Shown piece by piece: positions 52,453-60,622 of a stretch of DNA of 64,000 nucleotides. A program made the position numbers and the translations under genes. The stretch is from positions 32,885-96,884 of the forward strand of contig CAWJFC010000018.1 in the NCBI GenBank assembly GCA_963841945.1, written 5' to 3'. Numbering within the stretch: the first letter of the stretch is position 1; the number at the start of each line of letters is the position of its first letter. The notes under the pieces are model-generated. The model worked only from the letters and a program-made list of their open reading frames with translations, was not told the DNA's origin and ran no database searches. The DNA is from Acidiflorens sp963841945. Its GTDB lineage: Bacteria > Acidobacteriota > Terriglobia > Terriglobales > Acidobacteriaceae.

Positions 52453-53442
52453 CTAGCTATTCCCCAGCACCGACCAGACATCGCCCTTCTGAAATTCCCG
52501 CACCTTTTCCGACCCATGCGCCGCATACCAGTTCCGCCATTGCGCCGCATCGTTCCCCATGTTCACGCCGGTGATTTCGCGCAGCGCCTGATAAACCCAA
52601 TTGCGCGTCGTCGCATCGAGCGACGGATATTCTCCCAGCGCAATCAACCCCGGCACAGCCTTCATGCGCTGCTCCCGCGTCATCATGCCCGACTTCGCCA
52701 GGCTGCATCCCGCCCGTTCGCGCACGTCAAGCGAAGGATCGTTGCGGAACACATCCAAAAAGTTCTTGATCGTATTGTCCGTCCCAAGGTGCGCCAGCCC
52801 CTCCACCGACCAGAATCGCACCTGCTGGTTCGGATCGTGTATCCATTCCGCCAGCAGCTCGTGAATGCGGGCAGTCTGAACCCCGCGATTAGCAAGCATT
52901 CCCAGCTCCCACGCAAAATAAGGGCGGCTCTCCGTCAGCTTGTGGGCCGTTTCGATCAGCTGGTCTGCCTCTTCATCCGTCTTCGGAATACTGCGCACCG
53001 CCAGGTTGATCTCGATCGCCGCTGCCCGCACCCGCAGATCGTTCGAATAGAGCGCCGTATCCTGCAACGTCTCCCATCGATCCGTAGCCTTCAACTTCCC
53101 GCGCCAGCCCTCGACCATCCCCGCAATCAAGTTAGTCGCGCCAATATCGTGATTCACCGCCGCCCCCAGCAAAAACTCCATCTGCACCTGCGGCGGCTGC
53201 GTCGCCACCCACTCAATATTATGTTCGGATAAGTTGCCGCGATCCGCCGGCACGGGCCGTCCCGGCACCGCAATGTCCGCGCCTGATTGCGGCTTGTTCG
53301 CGGGCACGCGCGGCGCCGGGCCAACCGGCGCAACCTGCCCCGCAGCAGACAATGCAACCCAAAGCGTCAAGGGCAGCGCCCAGCCAATCCCCATCGATCC
53401 GCTAATCCACTTCCAGGTCGAGAAATCCGCTCGATTCCGCAT
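52453..53442 (-). CDS. Exported HEAT-repeat protein
   Basis: 329 residues. N-terminal hydrophobic segment (GIGWALPLTLWVALSAAG) then helical pairs of HEAT type: RFWSVEGLAHLGTDNTIKNFLDVF, DVRERAGCSLAKSGMMTREQRM, RNWVYQALREITGVNMG. HEAT proteins are scaffolds; partner unknown. A monocistronic gene on the minus strand. Confidence 0.72.
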   Translation of the reverse strand: MRNRADFSTWKWISGSMGIGWALPLTLWVALSAAGQVAPVGPAPRVPANKPQSGADIAVPGRPVPADRGNLSEHNIEWVATQPPQVQMEFLLGAAVNHDIGATNLIAGMVEGWRGKLKATDRWETLQDTALYSNDLRVRAAAIEINLAVRSIPKTDEEADQLIETAHKLTESRPYFAWELGMLANRGVQTARIHELLAEWIHDPNQQVRFWSVEGLAHLGTDNTIKNFLDVFRNDPSLDVRERAGCSLAKSGMMTREQRMKAVPGLIALGEYPSLDATTRNWVYQALREITGVNMGNDAAQWRNWYAAHGSEKVREFQKGDVWSVLGNS

Positions 53443-53562
53443 ACGAGTAAGTCTAAGTCGATGCAGGAAATCGGCAAGTTACCTGGGTGCTCAGCGCTCA
53501 ATTACGCCCTAAGAGGATACCGGGCAAGGCCCGTTCAGGCCGTCGGCATCACGCGCAACCAA

Positions 53563-55881
53563 CTACCGGAAGTCCTCCAGCAGCGCAACATGACTCTCAA
53601 ACTGTTTGGCCTGATCGAAGATAACGGACCGCCCATCGCGCGTCGCCGCCATCCAGAAGGGTGGCTTGTCCAGCACCGCCAGCCGCTTCACACGCGTTGA
53701 AGCGAAATTAAACAGGTTCACCACCGCGTCACCGTCCGCTCCTTGCTCGACAAAGAGAAGACCGTCTTTGGCAACCGCCCATGCCGCCCAATCCAGCGGA
53801 TGAACGGCCGGAGTAACTCGCGTTTCCGCCCCGCCGGCAACCGGCATAGTCCATAACTCCATCGCGTCGCCGTCTTCCTTCACATAGAAAATATCCCTGC
53901 CATCAACCGACTCCTCCGCCGCCAATCCTCCTTCGTGAGTAACCTGTACCGGCAATCCGCCCCACGCCCCAACTTTCCATATCTGCCAGGCACCCGAGCG
54001 ATTGGATCCGAAATAAATCCACTTACCGTCATTCGACCAGCGCGGCGCTCGATTGTTGAACTCATCCTGAACTAATGACCACGGCTCGCCACCGTTCGAT
54101 TTCACCAGAAAGATTCCTTCCCCGCCTCGCGAGCTGGAATGCGACCCGGCTTCGAATGCGATCTCTTTATCGTCCGGAGACCAACTCGGCGCGCTCGCTG
54201 TTCCCATCGCAGTTATCCGGATCGGATTCTCTCCATCCCGGTCGCTGATCCAAACGTCAGTTACGCCAGCGCGATTAGAGTGGTAGACCAGCTTCGATCC
54301 GTCATGGGAAACCTGCCCACCCCCGCTTTCCCCGTTATGAGTCGTCACCAGGGTTCGAGCTTTCCGTCCGCGAAGCGAAAGGTCGATCTGCTCGATGCTG
54401 CTCGCAATCGTCAACTGGTCGCACGCCAGCCGAAACCCGCGCCGCGCAATCGCCGGATTCAGTGCCAGTTCTCCCGCCTCCGGGATCGGAGTGGCTCTCC
54501 CGCCCGAAGCCGAAATCCGCATCAGGTTCGGCCCGCCGCCATTGCTCAACGCAAATACAATCGACTGCCCATCCGGCGTCCACGACGGCGAACCGATAAT
54601 ATGCCCCGGCGTCTTGATCAAATGCTGCACCTCTTTTCCCGCGACGCTGATGACCATAATGTTCTGCCCGCGCACAAAAGCGATGCGGCTTCCATCCGGC
54701 GAAAACGCCGGGCCCCAATCCTCCTCCAGCGCGGAGGGCTCGGTGATCTGGAGCGCTCCCTGCTCCTCCTTCGAACGCGAAACGCCCGGGCGCGAAACCG
54801 TCCGCAGAAAAATCGCTGGCGCTCCCTCCGCTCCGCGCCCCACATACGCGATCGTCTTCCCATCCGGCGACCAATCCAGTTCCGCATGATCCGGCATCGC
54901 CTCCGCCGCGAATAACTCATGAACCTCGCCGCCTCTGGCCGCGATCTTATAAATCTTCCGGCCGCCGTCACTAACCCGCGAGAAAGCAAGCCACTGGCCG
55001 TCGGGTGACCACACCGCACAACAGTCGCCTTCGTCCCTCGTAAGTTGGAGAATCTCGTCGCCCGCGATTTGCTTCGACCAGATCCCGCTGCTGCCGGCCA
55101 CCGATCCTTCACGCACGAACGCCACTCGGCTTCCATCAGGCGAAAATGCCGGCTGGCTCGTGTGGTCTGCCAAACTGGTGAGGGAACTGACCGTCGCCGG
55201 CCGCGCTTCCGCCGCCCTCGTCTGCGGATTCGCGCGCGTCTGAACCTTCCGCGCGAATAGCGAAAATCCGCCAATCGCAAGCTGGGTCGCAAGCAGAGCA
55301 CAAAGCAAGGCCCCGACCGCGCCCAGCACCCACACCGCTCGACTCCATGACGCGCGCGGCATCTCGTCTCCGCCCTTACGCAACGCCTCAGCCGGCATGA
55401 TCTCGGCCGCCCGCTCCTGCGCGGGACTTACCGTCTCCAGCATCTCGCCCTGACCAAAAGTTGATGTCTCAGCCGCCGCCCCTGCCACCACTGCTGCCCC
55501 GACCACTCCCGCCGCCCCGTTGCGCACCTCTTCCACCGCCGCAATAAACCGATACCCCCGCCGGGGCAGCGTCTCAATATACTTCGGACTCTCCGCCGAG
55601 TCGCACAGCACCAGCCTCAGCTTATTCACCGCCGCGTTCAGCCCGTGATCGAAGTCGACAAACGTCTCGCCCGGCCATAACTCCGAGCAAAGCTCCTCCC
55701 GGCTCACTAACTGCCCCGGCCGCCTCACGAGATAGGCCAGAATCTGAAAAGGCTGGCCGGCCACCTTGACCACAATTCCATGCTTCCACAACTCACCGGT
55801 TACAAGATCCACTTCGTAGGCGGAGAAGCGCAGTCTCTTTGAACCAAGATTCGTCATCGAAGCCACCCCAATTGTTGACAT
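53563..55881 (-). CDS. CadC-like membrane regulator with winged helix and PD40/TolB propeller
   Basis: 772 residues. N-terminal OmpR/ToxR-type DNA-binding domain (about 20-115: VKVAGQPFQILAYLVRRPGQLVSREEL, LPRRGYRFIAAVEE), a linker, a TM helix near 180-205 (VWVLGAVGALLCALLATQLAI) and a C-terminal beta-propeller of PD40/TolB repeats (FSPDGSRVAFVREGS, WSPDGKTIAYVGRGA, WSPDDKEIAFEAGSH). This one-component layout lets a periplasmic propeller control transcription from the membrane and is frequent in Acidobacteriota. ATG at 55857 is an alternative start. Confidence 0.88.
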   Translation of the reverse strand: MSTIGVASMTNLGSKRLRFSAYEVDLVTGELWKHGIVVKVAGQPFQILAYLVRRPGQLVSREELCSELWPGETFVDFDHGLNAAVNKLRLVLCDSAESPKYIETLPRRGYRFIAAVEEVRNGAAGVVGAAVVAGAAAETSTFGQGEMLETVSPAQERAAEIMPAEALRKGGDEMPRASWSRAVWVLGAVGALLCALLATQLAIGGFSLFARKVQTRANPQTRAAEARPATVSSLTSLADHTSQPAFSPDGSRVAFVREGSVAGSSGIWSKQIAGDEILQLTRDEGDCCAVWSPDGQWLAFSRVSDGGRKIYKIAARGGEVHELFAAEAMPDHAELDWSPDGKTIAYVGRGAEGAPAIFLRTVSRPGVSRSKEEQGALQITEPSALEEDWGPAFSPDGSRIAFVRGQNIMVISVAGKEVQHLIKTPGHIIGSPSWTPDGQSIVFALSNGGGPNLMRISASGGRATPIPEAGELALNPAIARRGFRLACDQLTIASSIEQIDLSLRGRKARTLVTTHNGESGGGQVSHDGSKLVYHSNRAGVTDVWISDRDGENPIRITAMGTASAPSWSPDDKEIAFEAGSHSSSRGGEGIFLVKSNGGEPWSLVQDEFNNRAPRWSNDGKWIYFGSNRSGAWQIWKVGAWGGLPVQVTHEGGLAAEESVDGRDIFYVKEDGDAMELWTMPVAGGAETRVTPAVHPLDWAAWAVAKDGLLFVEQGADGDAVVNLFNFASTRVKRLAVLDKPPFWMAATRDGRSVIFDQAKQFESHVALLEDFR

Positions 55882-56037
55882 GACGGCAAACGAACGTCAC
55901 GGCTTGTTACCGATCCCCATGAAACTCAACATCATAGCCGATGACCTTCCAATGACCAAAAAATGACCTCCCTTGTATTGCCAGCGCGGCCGCTCTCGCG
56001 CCACTCTTCATCCACCAATGACTCTTACACCACGAAC

Positions 56038-56643
56038 ATGACTTCCCCAAAATCGACCGCCGCCGCCCTCGCCGTCCTGATCCTTTGTAGCGTCCCCATC
56101 CTCGCCCAGAACAACCCGCGTCTCGAACTCTTCGGCGGTTACTCCCTCGAGCACATTTCCACCTGCGCCTATTATTATTCCGGATGCAGTTACAGCTCCG
56201 ACGGCCCCGCCTCTTCCGGCAACTTCAACGGTTGGAACGTCGCCTTCACCGGCTACCTCTACAAATTCTTGGGCCTCACTGCCGATTTCAGCGGCCACTA
56301 CGGCAACAGCCTCCAAGTCGTCCCACCGCCCGTTTCCGTCAGCCGCTACAGCTACCTGTTCGGTCCTGCCTTCGCAATCCACGCCGACAAGGTCACTCCG
56401 TTCGCCCACGCCCTCTTCGGCGGACTCTCCAACAACTACCACGGGCTCGGATTTTCATCGGACTCCTATTCGGCCTTCGCCTGGGCCATCGGCGGCGGGT
56501 TGGACGTGAACGTCTCCCAACACGCAGCCCTCCGGCTTGGCCAGTTCGATTGGGAAGAGGTCGGCACGCCGGGTAAGAATGGCTCTTCACCCAATAACGC
56601 CACCGGCTTCCGCTATTCAGCCGGCGTCGTATTCAAGTTCTAA
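56038..56643 (+). CDS. Outer membrane beta-barrel protein (OmpA/OprF-like small porin), copy 1
   Basis: 201 residues. Signal peptide MTSPKSTAAALAVLILCSVPILAQ, then ELFGGYSLEHIS and alternating beta strands, ending in RYSAGVVFKF (C-terminal aromatic, typical of BAM substrates). It is a paralogue of the next gene (common words LFGGY, ADFSG, FLFGPQ/YLFGPA, GGGLD). Possibly eight-stranded. Start chosen at the ATG that yields the signal peptide. Confidence 0.75.
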   Translation: MTSPKSTAAALAVLILCSVPILAQNNPRLELFGGYSLEHISTCAYYYSGCSYSSDGPASSGNFNGWNVAFTGYLYKFLGLTADFSGHYGNSLQVVPPPVSVSRYSYLFGPAFAIHADKVTPFAHALFGGLSNNYHGLGFSSDSYSAFAWAIGGGLDVNVSQHAALRLGQFDWEEVGTPGKNGSSPNNATGFRYSAGVVFKF

Positions 56644-56663
56644 ACCATGTTTGGAGGTCCGCT

Positions 56664-57260
56664 ATGCCGCGAAGAATCATCGGCCTCTTAATCCTGCTCC
56701 TGTTATGGACTGCCCACGCTTTCCCCCAGTCCACGCCCGCTCACGTCGAACTCTTCGGCGGCTACACTTACATCAACCCCGATTTCACCTTAGTCTCTCC
56801 CAACGGCGTCAACGGATGGAACGTCTCCGCCAACATCAAAGCTCCCCACGGCCTCGGAGTCGTCGCCGATTTCTCCGGCTTCTACTCCAGCTATACCTAC
56901 CGCCAGGACGGACAAGATATTACCTTCAGCGGACAAGCCTACACCTTCCTGTTTGGCCCGCAATACTCGATCCAACGCGGACGCTTCGTTCCCTTTGCCC
57001 GCTTCTTACTCGGAGCCGTGCATGTAACTCCTCAATCCTATCCCGGCGGCAGCTCGAACTTCTTTCGATCTAATAATGGTCTAAGTCTAGCCACCGGCGG
57101 AGGTCTCGATTACTATCTAACCCACCACCTCGCCCTGCGCGGGCAAATCGACTGGCTCTACACGGGCCTCACTCCCCTGGGAGGCGGCGACCCCGGCGTA
57201 AACTACATTAAGAACCGCAACGTAGCCCGTATCTCCACCGGCATAGTCTTCAGATTCTGA
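56664..57260 (+). CDS. Outer membrane beta-barrel protein, copy 2
   Basis: 198 residues. Signal peptide (IIGLLILLLLWTAHAFPQ), barrel with ELFGGYTYINPD, DFSGFYSSYTYRQDG, YTFLFGPQYSIQRGR and C-terminal RISTGIVFRF. It follows copy 1 by 20 bases on the same strand, a tandem duplication with clear divergence. Porin or OmpW/OmpA-like; role unknown. GGAGG ribosome site before the ATG. Confidence 0.77.
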   Translation: MPRRIIGLLILLLLWTAHAFPQSTPAHVELFGGYTYINPDFTLVSPNGVNGWNVSANIKAPHGLGVVADFSGFYSSYTYRQDGQDITFSGQAYTFLFGPQYSIQRGRFVPFARFLLGAVHVTPQSYPGGSSNFFRSNNGLSLATGGGLDYYLTHHLALRGQIDWLYTGLTPLGGGDPGVNYIKNRNVARISTGIVFRF

Positions 57261-57587
57261 CCCCTCCATTCTCCATGCCCATTCTTCTGGTCTACTCTTC
57301 ACGTTGTCATCCTGAGCGAAGTAAGGTGAGCGAAGCGAGCCGAACGAGTCAAAGGACCTCTGCATTCCAGGCCCCAGCCTAATCGCCGCAAGGCATTCTT
57401 TTACCGCCCTAGACGGAACGCAAACAGATGAAGCTACAAGTGGCTAAAGGTAAATATGAGCGAGGGGTAAGCTGCGCTGCGAGGGGAATCGGACAATGAT
57501 GGATCTAACTAAACTGTACGTACAATAATGTCCCAACGCGCGGGAGCCCAAAGACAAAGAACAGAGGCACGTTCCAGGTCCGGAGCC
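57261..57587. repeat. Intergenic region with 45-bp dispersed repeat
   Basis: 327 bases. GTTGTCATCCTGAGCGAAGT and its continuation to 57347 form a 45-base block that is repeated exactly at 60393-60437. No coding sequence is evident. Confidence 0.7.
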
Positions 57588-58559
57588 CTAAGGGACGCAC
57601 GCCCGCCGCAGCGCCGGCTCGAACCGGTCCAGCTGCGCGGCATGCTGCGTGGTGTAATAGCCCGCCGACTTCCCATACAGCTCGTCGCCGGGGCAGTAGT
57701 ACAGCGCAGCCTGCGTATCGACCCACACCTTGATGTTCGGATCGCCGCTGTATTGCACCTCGGCCGCCTGGTTCGGCGGCGCCTCCGCAATCCCCACCGC
57801 GATCAGCATCCGCTCCCACGGCCGCAGCTCGTCCCGCCCCGCCGACGCCGACGGCCACAGCAGCGCACACAGCGCCACCAGCACCGCCAGTCCCAGATAC
57901 AAGTCCGCCCGCCGGAAGCGCACTTTAACGCTCGCCGGTTCGGCTGCCGGAGCGAGAGTCGCCGCTGCATCCACCGGCAGAATGCGGAGCCCCTCGCGAT
58001 CCGCCTCCAGTTCGCCCGCGTCTGCCCCGAGCGAGCTCCCACCGCTAGCGGCATCGGCCTCCGGCATTTTCATTTTCGGCAGCAAGCCCTGACCCGCCGT
58101 GAGCCCCTGCTCCTGGCTCATCGACCACATCGTGGCCCAGTTGCGTTGCAGCCGTTCGCCCGGCCGCAAGATCTCAGCCTCGCACGCCGGACAAGGCACG
58201 CCGTCGCCCGGCAGCAGCGCGCCGCATTGCAAGCAAAGCTCAGAAGACGGTTTCGCCGGAGCCGCCTCGACCTTTCGAACCTCTTCCGTCTTCACCGCCC
58301 CGGTCTCAAACTCTAATCTCTTCACCTCTTCGGTCTTTACCCCTGAGTTCTTCACCTCGCCGGACTTCACCTCCGCAGGCCGGGCCCGTCCCTCACTCTT
58401 CGACGCCCGCGTCAGTCCCAGCGTGGCGTTCAATTCCGCCGACAGCGCTCCATCAATCCCACCTTCACGCGCATTGTATTGCTGGATGGTGAACGCGGCC
58501 GCCAGCAGCCCCTGAAAGGAGTCCTCGTCAAGGATCAGTTTGGGTCGGGTCGACGGCAT
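57588..58559 (-). CDS. Zinc-ribbon membrane protein with repetitive linker
   Basis: 323 residues. N-terminal helix (PKLILDEDSFQGLLAAAFTI), a Lys/Glu/Val-rich linker built of pentapeptides (AEVKS GEVKN SGVKT EEVKR), a zinc ribbon CLQC...CPAC at about 110-130, a further Ala/Gly-rich stretch, one TM helix (LYLGLAVLVALCALLWPSASA, about 215-235) and a C-terminal domain with two cysteines (YYCPGDELYG, RRACVP). Linker DNA contains four 15-base units (58321-58380). Start ATG at 58559 is preferred; an open frame extends to 58724. Function unknown. Confidence 0.65.
   Translation of the reverse strand: MPSTRPKLILDEDSFQGLLAAAFTIQQYNAREGGIDGALSAELNATLGLTRASKSEGRARPAEVKSGEVKNSGVKTEEVKRLEFETGAVKTEEVRKVEAAPAKPSSELCLQCGALLPGDGVPCPACEAEILRPGERLQRNWATMWSMSQEQGLTAGQGLLPKMKMPEADAASGGSSLGADAGELEADREGLRILPVDAAATLAPAAEPASVKVRFRRADLYLGLAVLVALCALLWPSASAGRDELRPWERMLIAVGIAEAPPNQAAEVQYSGDPNIKVWVDTQAALYYCPGDELYGKSAGYYTTQHAAQLDRFEPALRRACVP
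58321..58380. repeat. Four 15-bp units in the linker of the zinc-ribbon gene
   Basis: TTCACCTCTTCGGTC, TTTACCCCTGAGTTC, TTCACCTCGCCGGAC, TTCACCTCCGCAGGC on the plus strand follow in exact 15-base register and encode, on the minus strand, the EVK pentapeptides of the linker. Confidence 0.7.
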
Positions 58560-58881
58560 ACCATTAGGAGGGAGGATTCTACCAATTGTAGTGCAACTTT
58601 GGTCCTTCTGAAGCAAGAAAAACCCAAATTCAAGGATGGAGAATGGCCCGTTCGCGCCAGGCTCCTGAGGTCCTCCGGCGCATCGTCCTCCTGAAACGGG
58701 ACCCCGTTCTAGGAATGGATTCATGAACAGGCCCTAACAAACCAGGCTCAGACCTCCCAATAGACTGTATCTAATTGAAAATCAAGACCGCCATCCGAGG
58801 CGAAAATTTGGTGAAGCGCTTGCTACAGGGAGCGTGGGTCGCGACCGATAGAGTAAACGGAAGGAGCGGACAAGATAACCC
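58560..58881. other. Gene-free interval upstream of the second HTH pair
   Basis: 322 bases. It contains the palindrome GGTCGCGACC (58837-58846) 36 bases before the type A start and GGAAGGAG about 15 bases before it, which is far for a ribosome site. I see no match to the 16-bp palindrome found near the first pair. Confidence 0.4.
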
Positions 58882-59124
58882 ATGATCAACCTGAGCGAGA
58901 TCAAGATTACCCCGCGTGATGAGCAGGTTCTGCACCTGCTCGTGCAGGGATGCAGCAACAAAGAGATTGCGAGCCATTTGAATATTAGCCCGCGAACGGT
59001 CAAACAACATCTGCGCACGTTATTTCTGCGCGCAGGTATCAAAGAAGGCCGCAAGCGCGTCAAGCTGGCGACCGCCATGTTTATCAAGGAGCAGGTGCAG
59101 CCATGCAGCCCCGTGACCGATTGA
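58882..59124 (+). CDS. Stand-alone LuxR-type HTH protein, type A (second copy)
   Basis: 80 residues: ITPRDEQVLHLLVQGCSNKEIASHLNISPRTVKQHLRTLFLRAGIKEGRKRVKLATAMF is a GerE-type HTH with the same ending pattern (GIK-G-KRVKLAT) as the copy at 48963. No receiver domain. Overlaps the type B gene by 22 bases, and again is followed by it in the same order. Function probably as a DNA-binding pair; target unknown. Confidence 0.8.
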   Translation: MINLSEIKITPRDEQVLHLLVQGCSNKEIASHLNISPRTVKQHLRTLFLRAGIKEGRKRVKLATAMFIKEQVQPCSPVTD

Positions 59125-59444
59125 CCATCAAAGAGGTGCAGGTAGCGTCCCTCGTGTGGCAGGGTCTTACCAACAAAGACATTGCCGCCGTGCTCGGAAC
59201 CAGTGAGCAGGTAGTGAAAAACTACCTGCGCACCACCTTCGACAAACTCGGCGTGTGGACGCGTCTCGAACTTGCGCTCTACGTAGCCAGCCACGGCGGA
59301 GCCACCTGGCGCATGGAACTAAAAAGCGGTCCCGGAACGGCGGCCCCACTCCCCGCGGATTGGACGCCTCCAGTCGAAGAGGCCATGCCCTTCGCCGGGC
59401 CAGCAGCCAAGGCAGCCGCCGCAGCTTCCGGCGGCACATCTTAA
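59103..59444 (+). CDS. Stand-alone LuxR-type HTH protein, type B (second copy)
   Basis: 113 residues: LTIKEVQVASLVWQGLTNKDIAAVLGTSEQVVKNYLRTTFDKLGVWTRLELALYVASHG, then a Pro/Ala-rich tail of about 40 residues that the first copy lacks. The shared VVKN-LR-x3-DKLG-W-R-ELAL core is diagnostic of the type B class. Start at 59103 lies inside the type A gene. A heptamer array begins within the TAA stop. Confidence 0.8.
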   Translation: MQPRDRLTIKEVQVASLVWQGLTNKDIAAVLGTSEQVVKNYLRTTFDKLGVWTRLELALYVASHGGATWRMELKSGPGTAAPLPADWTPPVEEAMPFAGPAAKAAAAASGGTS

Positions 59445-59498
59445 CGCCAAACGCCAAACGCCAAAACGCCGACTAACGACTAACGACTAACGACTAAC
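59443..59498. repeat. Heptamer arrays after the second HTH pair
   Basis: Three AACGCCA units (59443-59463) begin inside the TAA stop of the type B gene, followed by four exact GACTAAC units (59471-59498) after a short spacer. Confidence 0.85.
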
Positions 59499-59544
59499 GC
59501 TAAAGACTAATGAACGAGTAAACAAAGACACAACCGAGGGTGCA

Positions 59545-59571
59545 CCATGTCTCGTGCTTTTCGAGACATGG
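59545..59571. repeat. Perfect 10-bp hairpin
   Basis: CCATGTCTCG and CGAGACATGG with a seven-base loop, downstream of the HTH pair. The loop holds a T run (TGCTTTT), so it is not a typical terminator. Confidence 0.6.
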
Positions 59572-59599
59572 GTATCCACCCGTCAGCACTGAGGCCAGC

Positions 59600-59665
59600 G
59601 AACGAGAGCGAGAGCGAGAGAGAGAGCGAATGAGAGCAAGAGAGAGCAAAAGACCGCAAGAGGGA
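59600..59665. repeat. GA-rich simple-sequence tract
   Basis: GAGAGCGAGAGCGAGAGAGA and similar purine-only runs. Not coding by any sign I can find. Confidence 0.7.
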
Positions 59666-59767
59666 GTTAATAAGGGAGTTAATGGTGGTTTCCCTTCGTG
59701 GACCTTCGTGAGCTCGGTGGTCAGCATTGTTTGCAGTCGATCCTTCTCAGGCTAGTAAGGCCCCCCG

Positions 59768-59920
59768 CAAAACATTCATGCACCCCTGAATAACGCCAGC
59801 GAGAAATATTCATGCGCCATGAATGAGGCCAGCGAGAAACATTCATGCACCACGAATGAGGCCCGCGAGAAACATTCATGCACCACGAATGAGGCCCGCG
59901 AGAAACATCCATGCACCACC
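59768..59920. repeat. 33-bp tandem repeat, about 4.6 copies
   Basis: Units of 33 bases at 59768, 59801, 59834 and 59867 (last partial from 59900). Copies 3 and 4 (59834-59899) are identical over 33 bases; copies 1 and 2 diverge progressively. Each unit holds the short dyad CATTC...GAATG. No spacers between units, so not a CRISPR array. Multiples of three keep frames open on both strands, which makes spurious open frames. Confidence 0.9.
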
Positions 59921-59968
59921 GTGGAAGAGCGGCCCTTTAGGGCCGCGTAAATCTCACGAAGTCGCGAA

Positions 59969-60307
59969 GGGCTTTAGCCCCTGCGATAACCCTGCACGAT
60001 TCCTCCGCAACCATTCGACAAATGGGGACCGCCTTTGGGGCGCGCGGCGGTTCACCGCTGCGATAACCGCGGATTTCAACCGGCTCCAGAGTCCGCTGAA
60101 AAGCTCTGGAATCATGCACGGGGGAAGGGCACGAGTTCCACTCGTGCCGTAAATCGCGTCCAATCAACAGCGGCTTCCAGCCGCTGAGGGGAACCTGAAC
60201 GGATGAGAACACTTTTTCAGGCGGATGGCCCGTCTTTAACGATTTTTGCGTGCATCATTCCCACCGAGGGGTGCCCCATCCTTGCGCGTTCTCTGCGCAA
60301 GGGTGGG
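59969..60307. repeat. Cluster of palindromic repeats before the NACHT gene
   Basis: Perfect or near-perfect palindromes in 340 bases: GGGCTTTAGCCC (59969-59980), GCGGTTCACCGC (60047-60058), GGCACGAGTTCCACTCGTGCC over 60128-60148, CAGCGGCTTCCAGCCGCTG (60168-60186), and a 13-base stem CCCATCCTTGCGC at 60275-60287 paired with 60295-60307. Similar elements occur at 52,381-52,440. Together the stretch 59445-60622 (1.18 kb) has no gene. Confidence 0.7.
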
Positions 60308-60392
60308 ATTCCACCACTGCACACAACAAGAGTCTTGACAGCGATCAACGACCAGACCTAGCCACGCGTCCTACTCTATCCCCCTCTACAAA

Positions 60393-60437
60393 GTTGTCAT
60401 CCTGAGCGAAGTAAGGTGAGCGAAGCGAGCCGAACGA
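60393..60437. repeat. Second copy of the 45-bp dispersed repeat
   Basis: Identical over 45 bases to 57303-57347 (starting GTTGTCATCCTGAGCGAAGT). Located 186 bases upstream of the NACHT gene start. Confidence 0.85.
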
Positions 60438-60622
60438 ACGAAGGATCCCTGTATACCTCCCCGCGACCCAAGGCCGCAAGGATTCTCTCAAGCCTTTGAG
60501 AATCCGAGTGTGGCATGTATGATTTTGAGCGACAGTTGGCTGGCCATCAGCCGAAGAGGCCCGGCGCTAAGATGCGGGCAGGGTAACGCGGAGGTTGTGG
60601 CCCAGTTTCCCGCTGGGAGCAT

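Noticed and set aside
59721..59912. Open frame with an 11-residue repeating protein (MNVSRGPHSWC)
   Set aside because: Produced by the 33-bp tandem repeat, which keeps frames open in any multiple-of-three unit; no ribosome site or other coding sign.
59768..59920. CRISPR array
   Set aside because: Units are contiguous with no unique spacers and no cas genes occur nearby.
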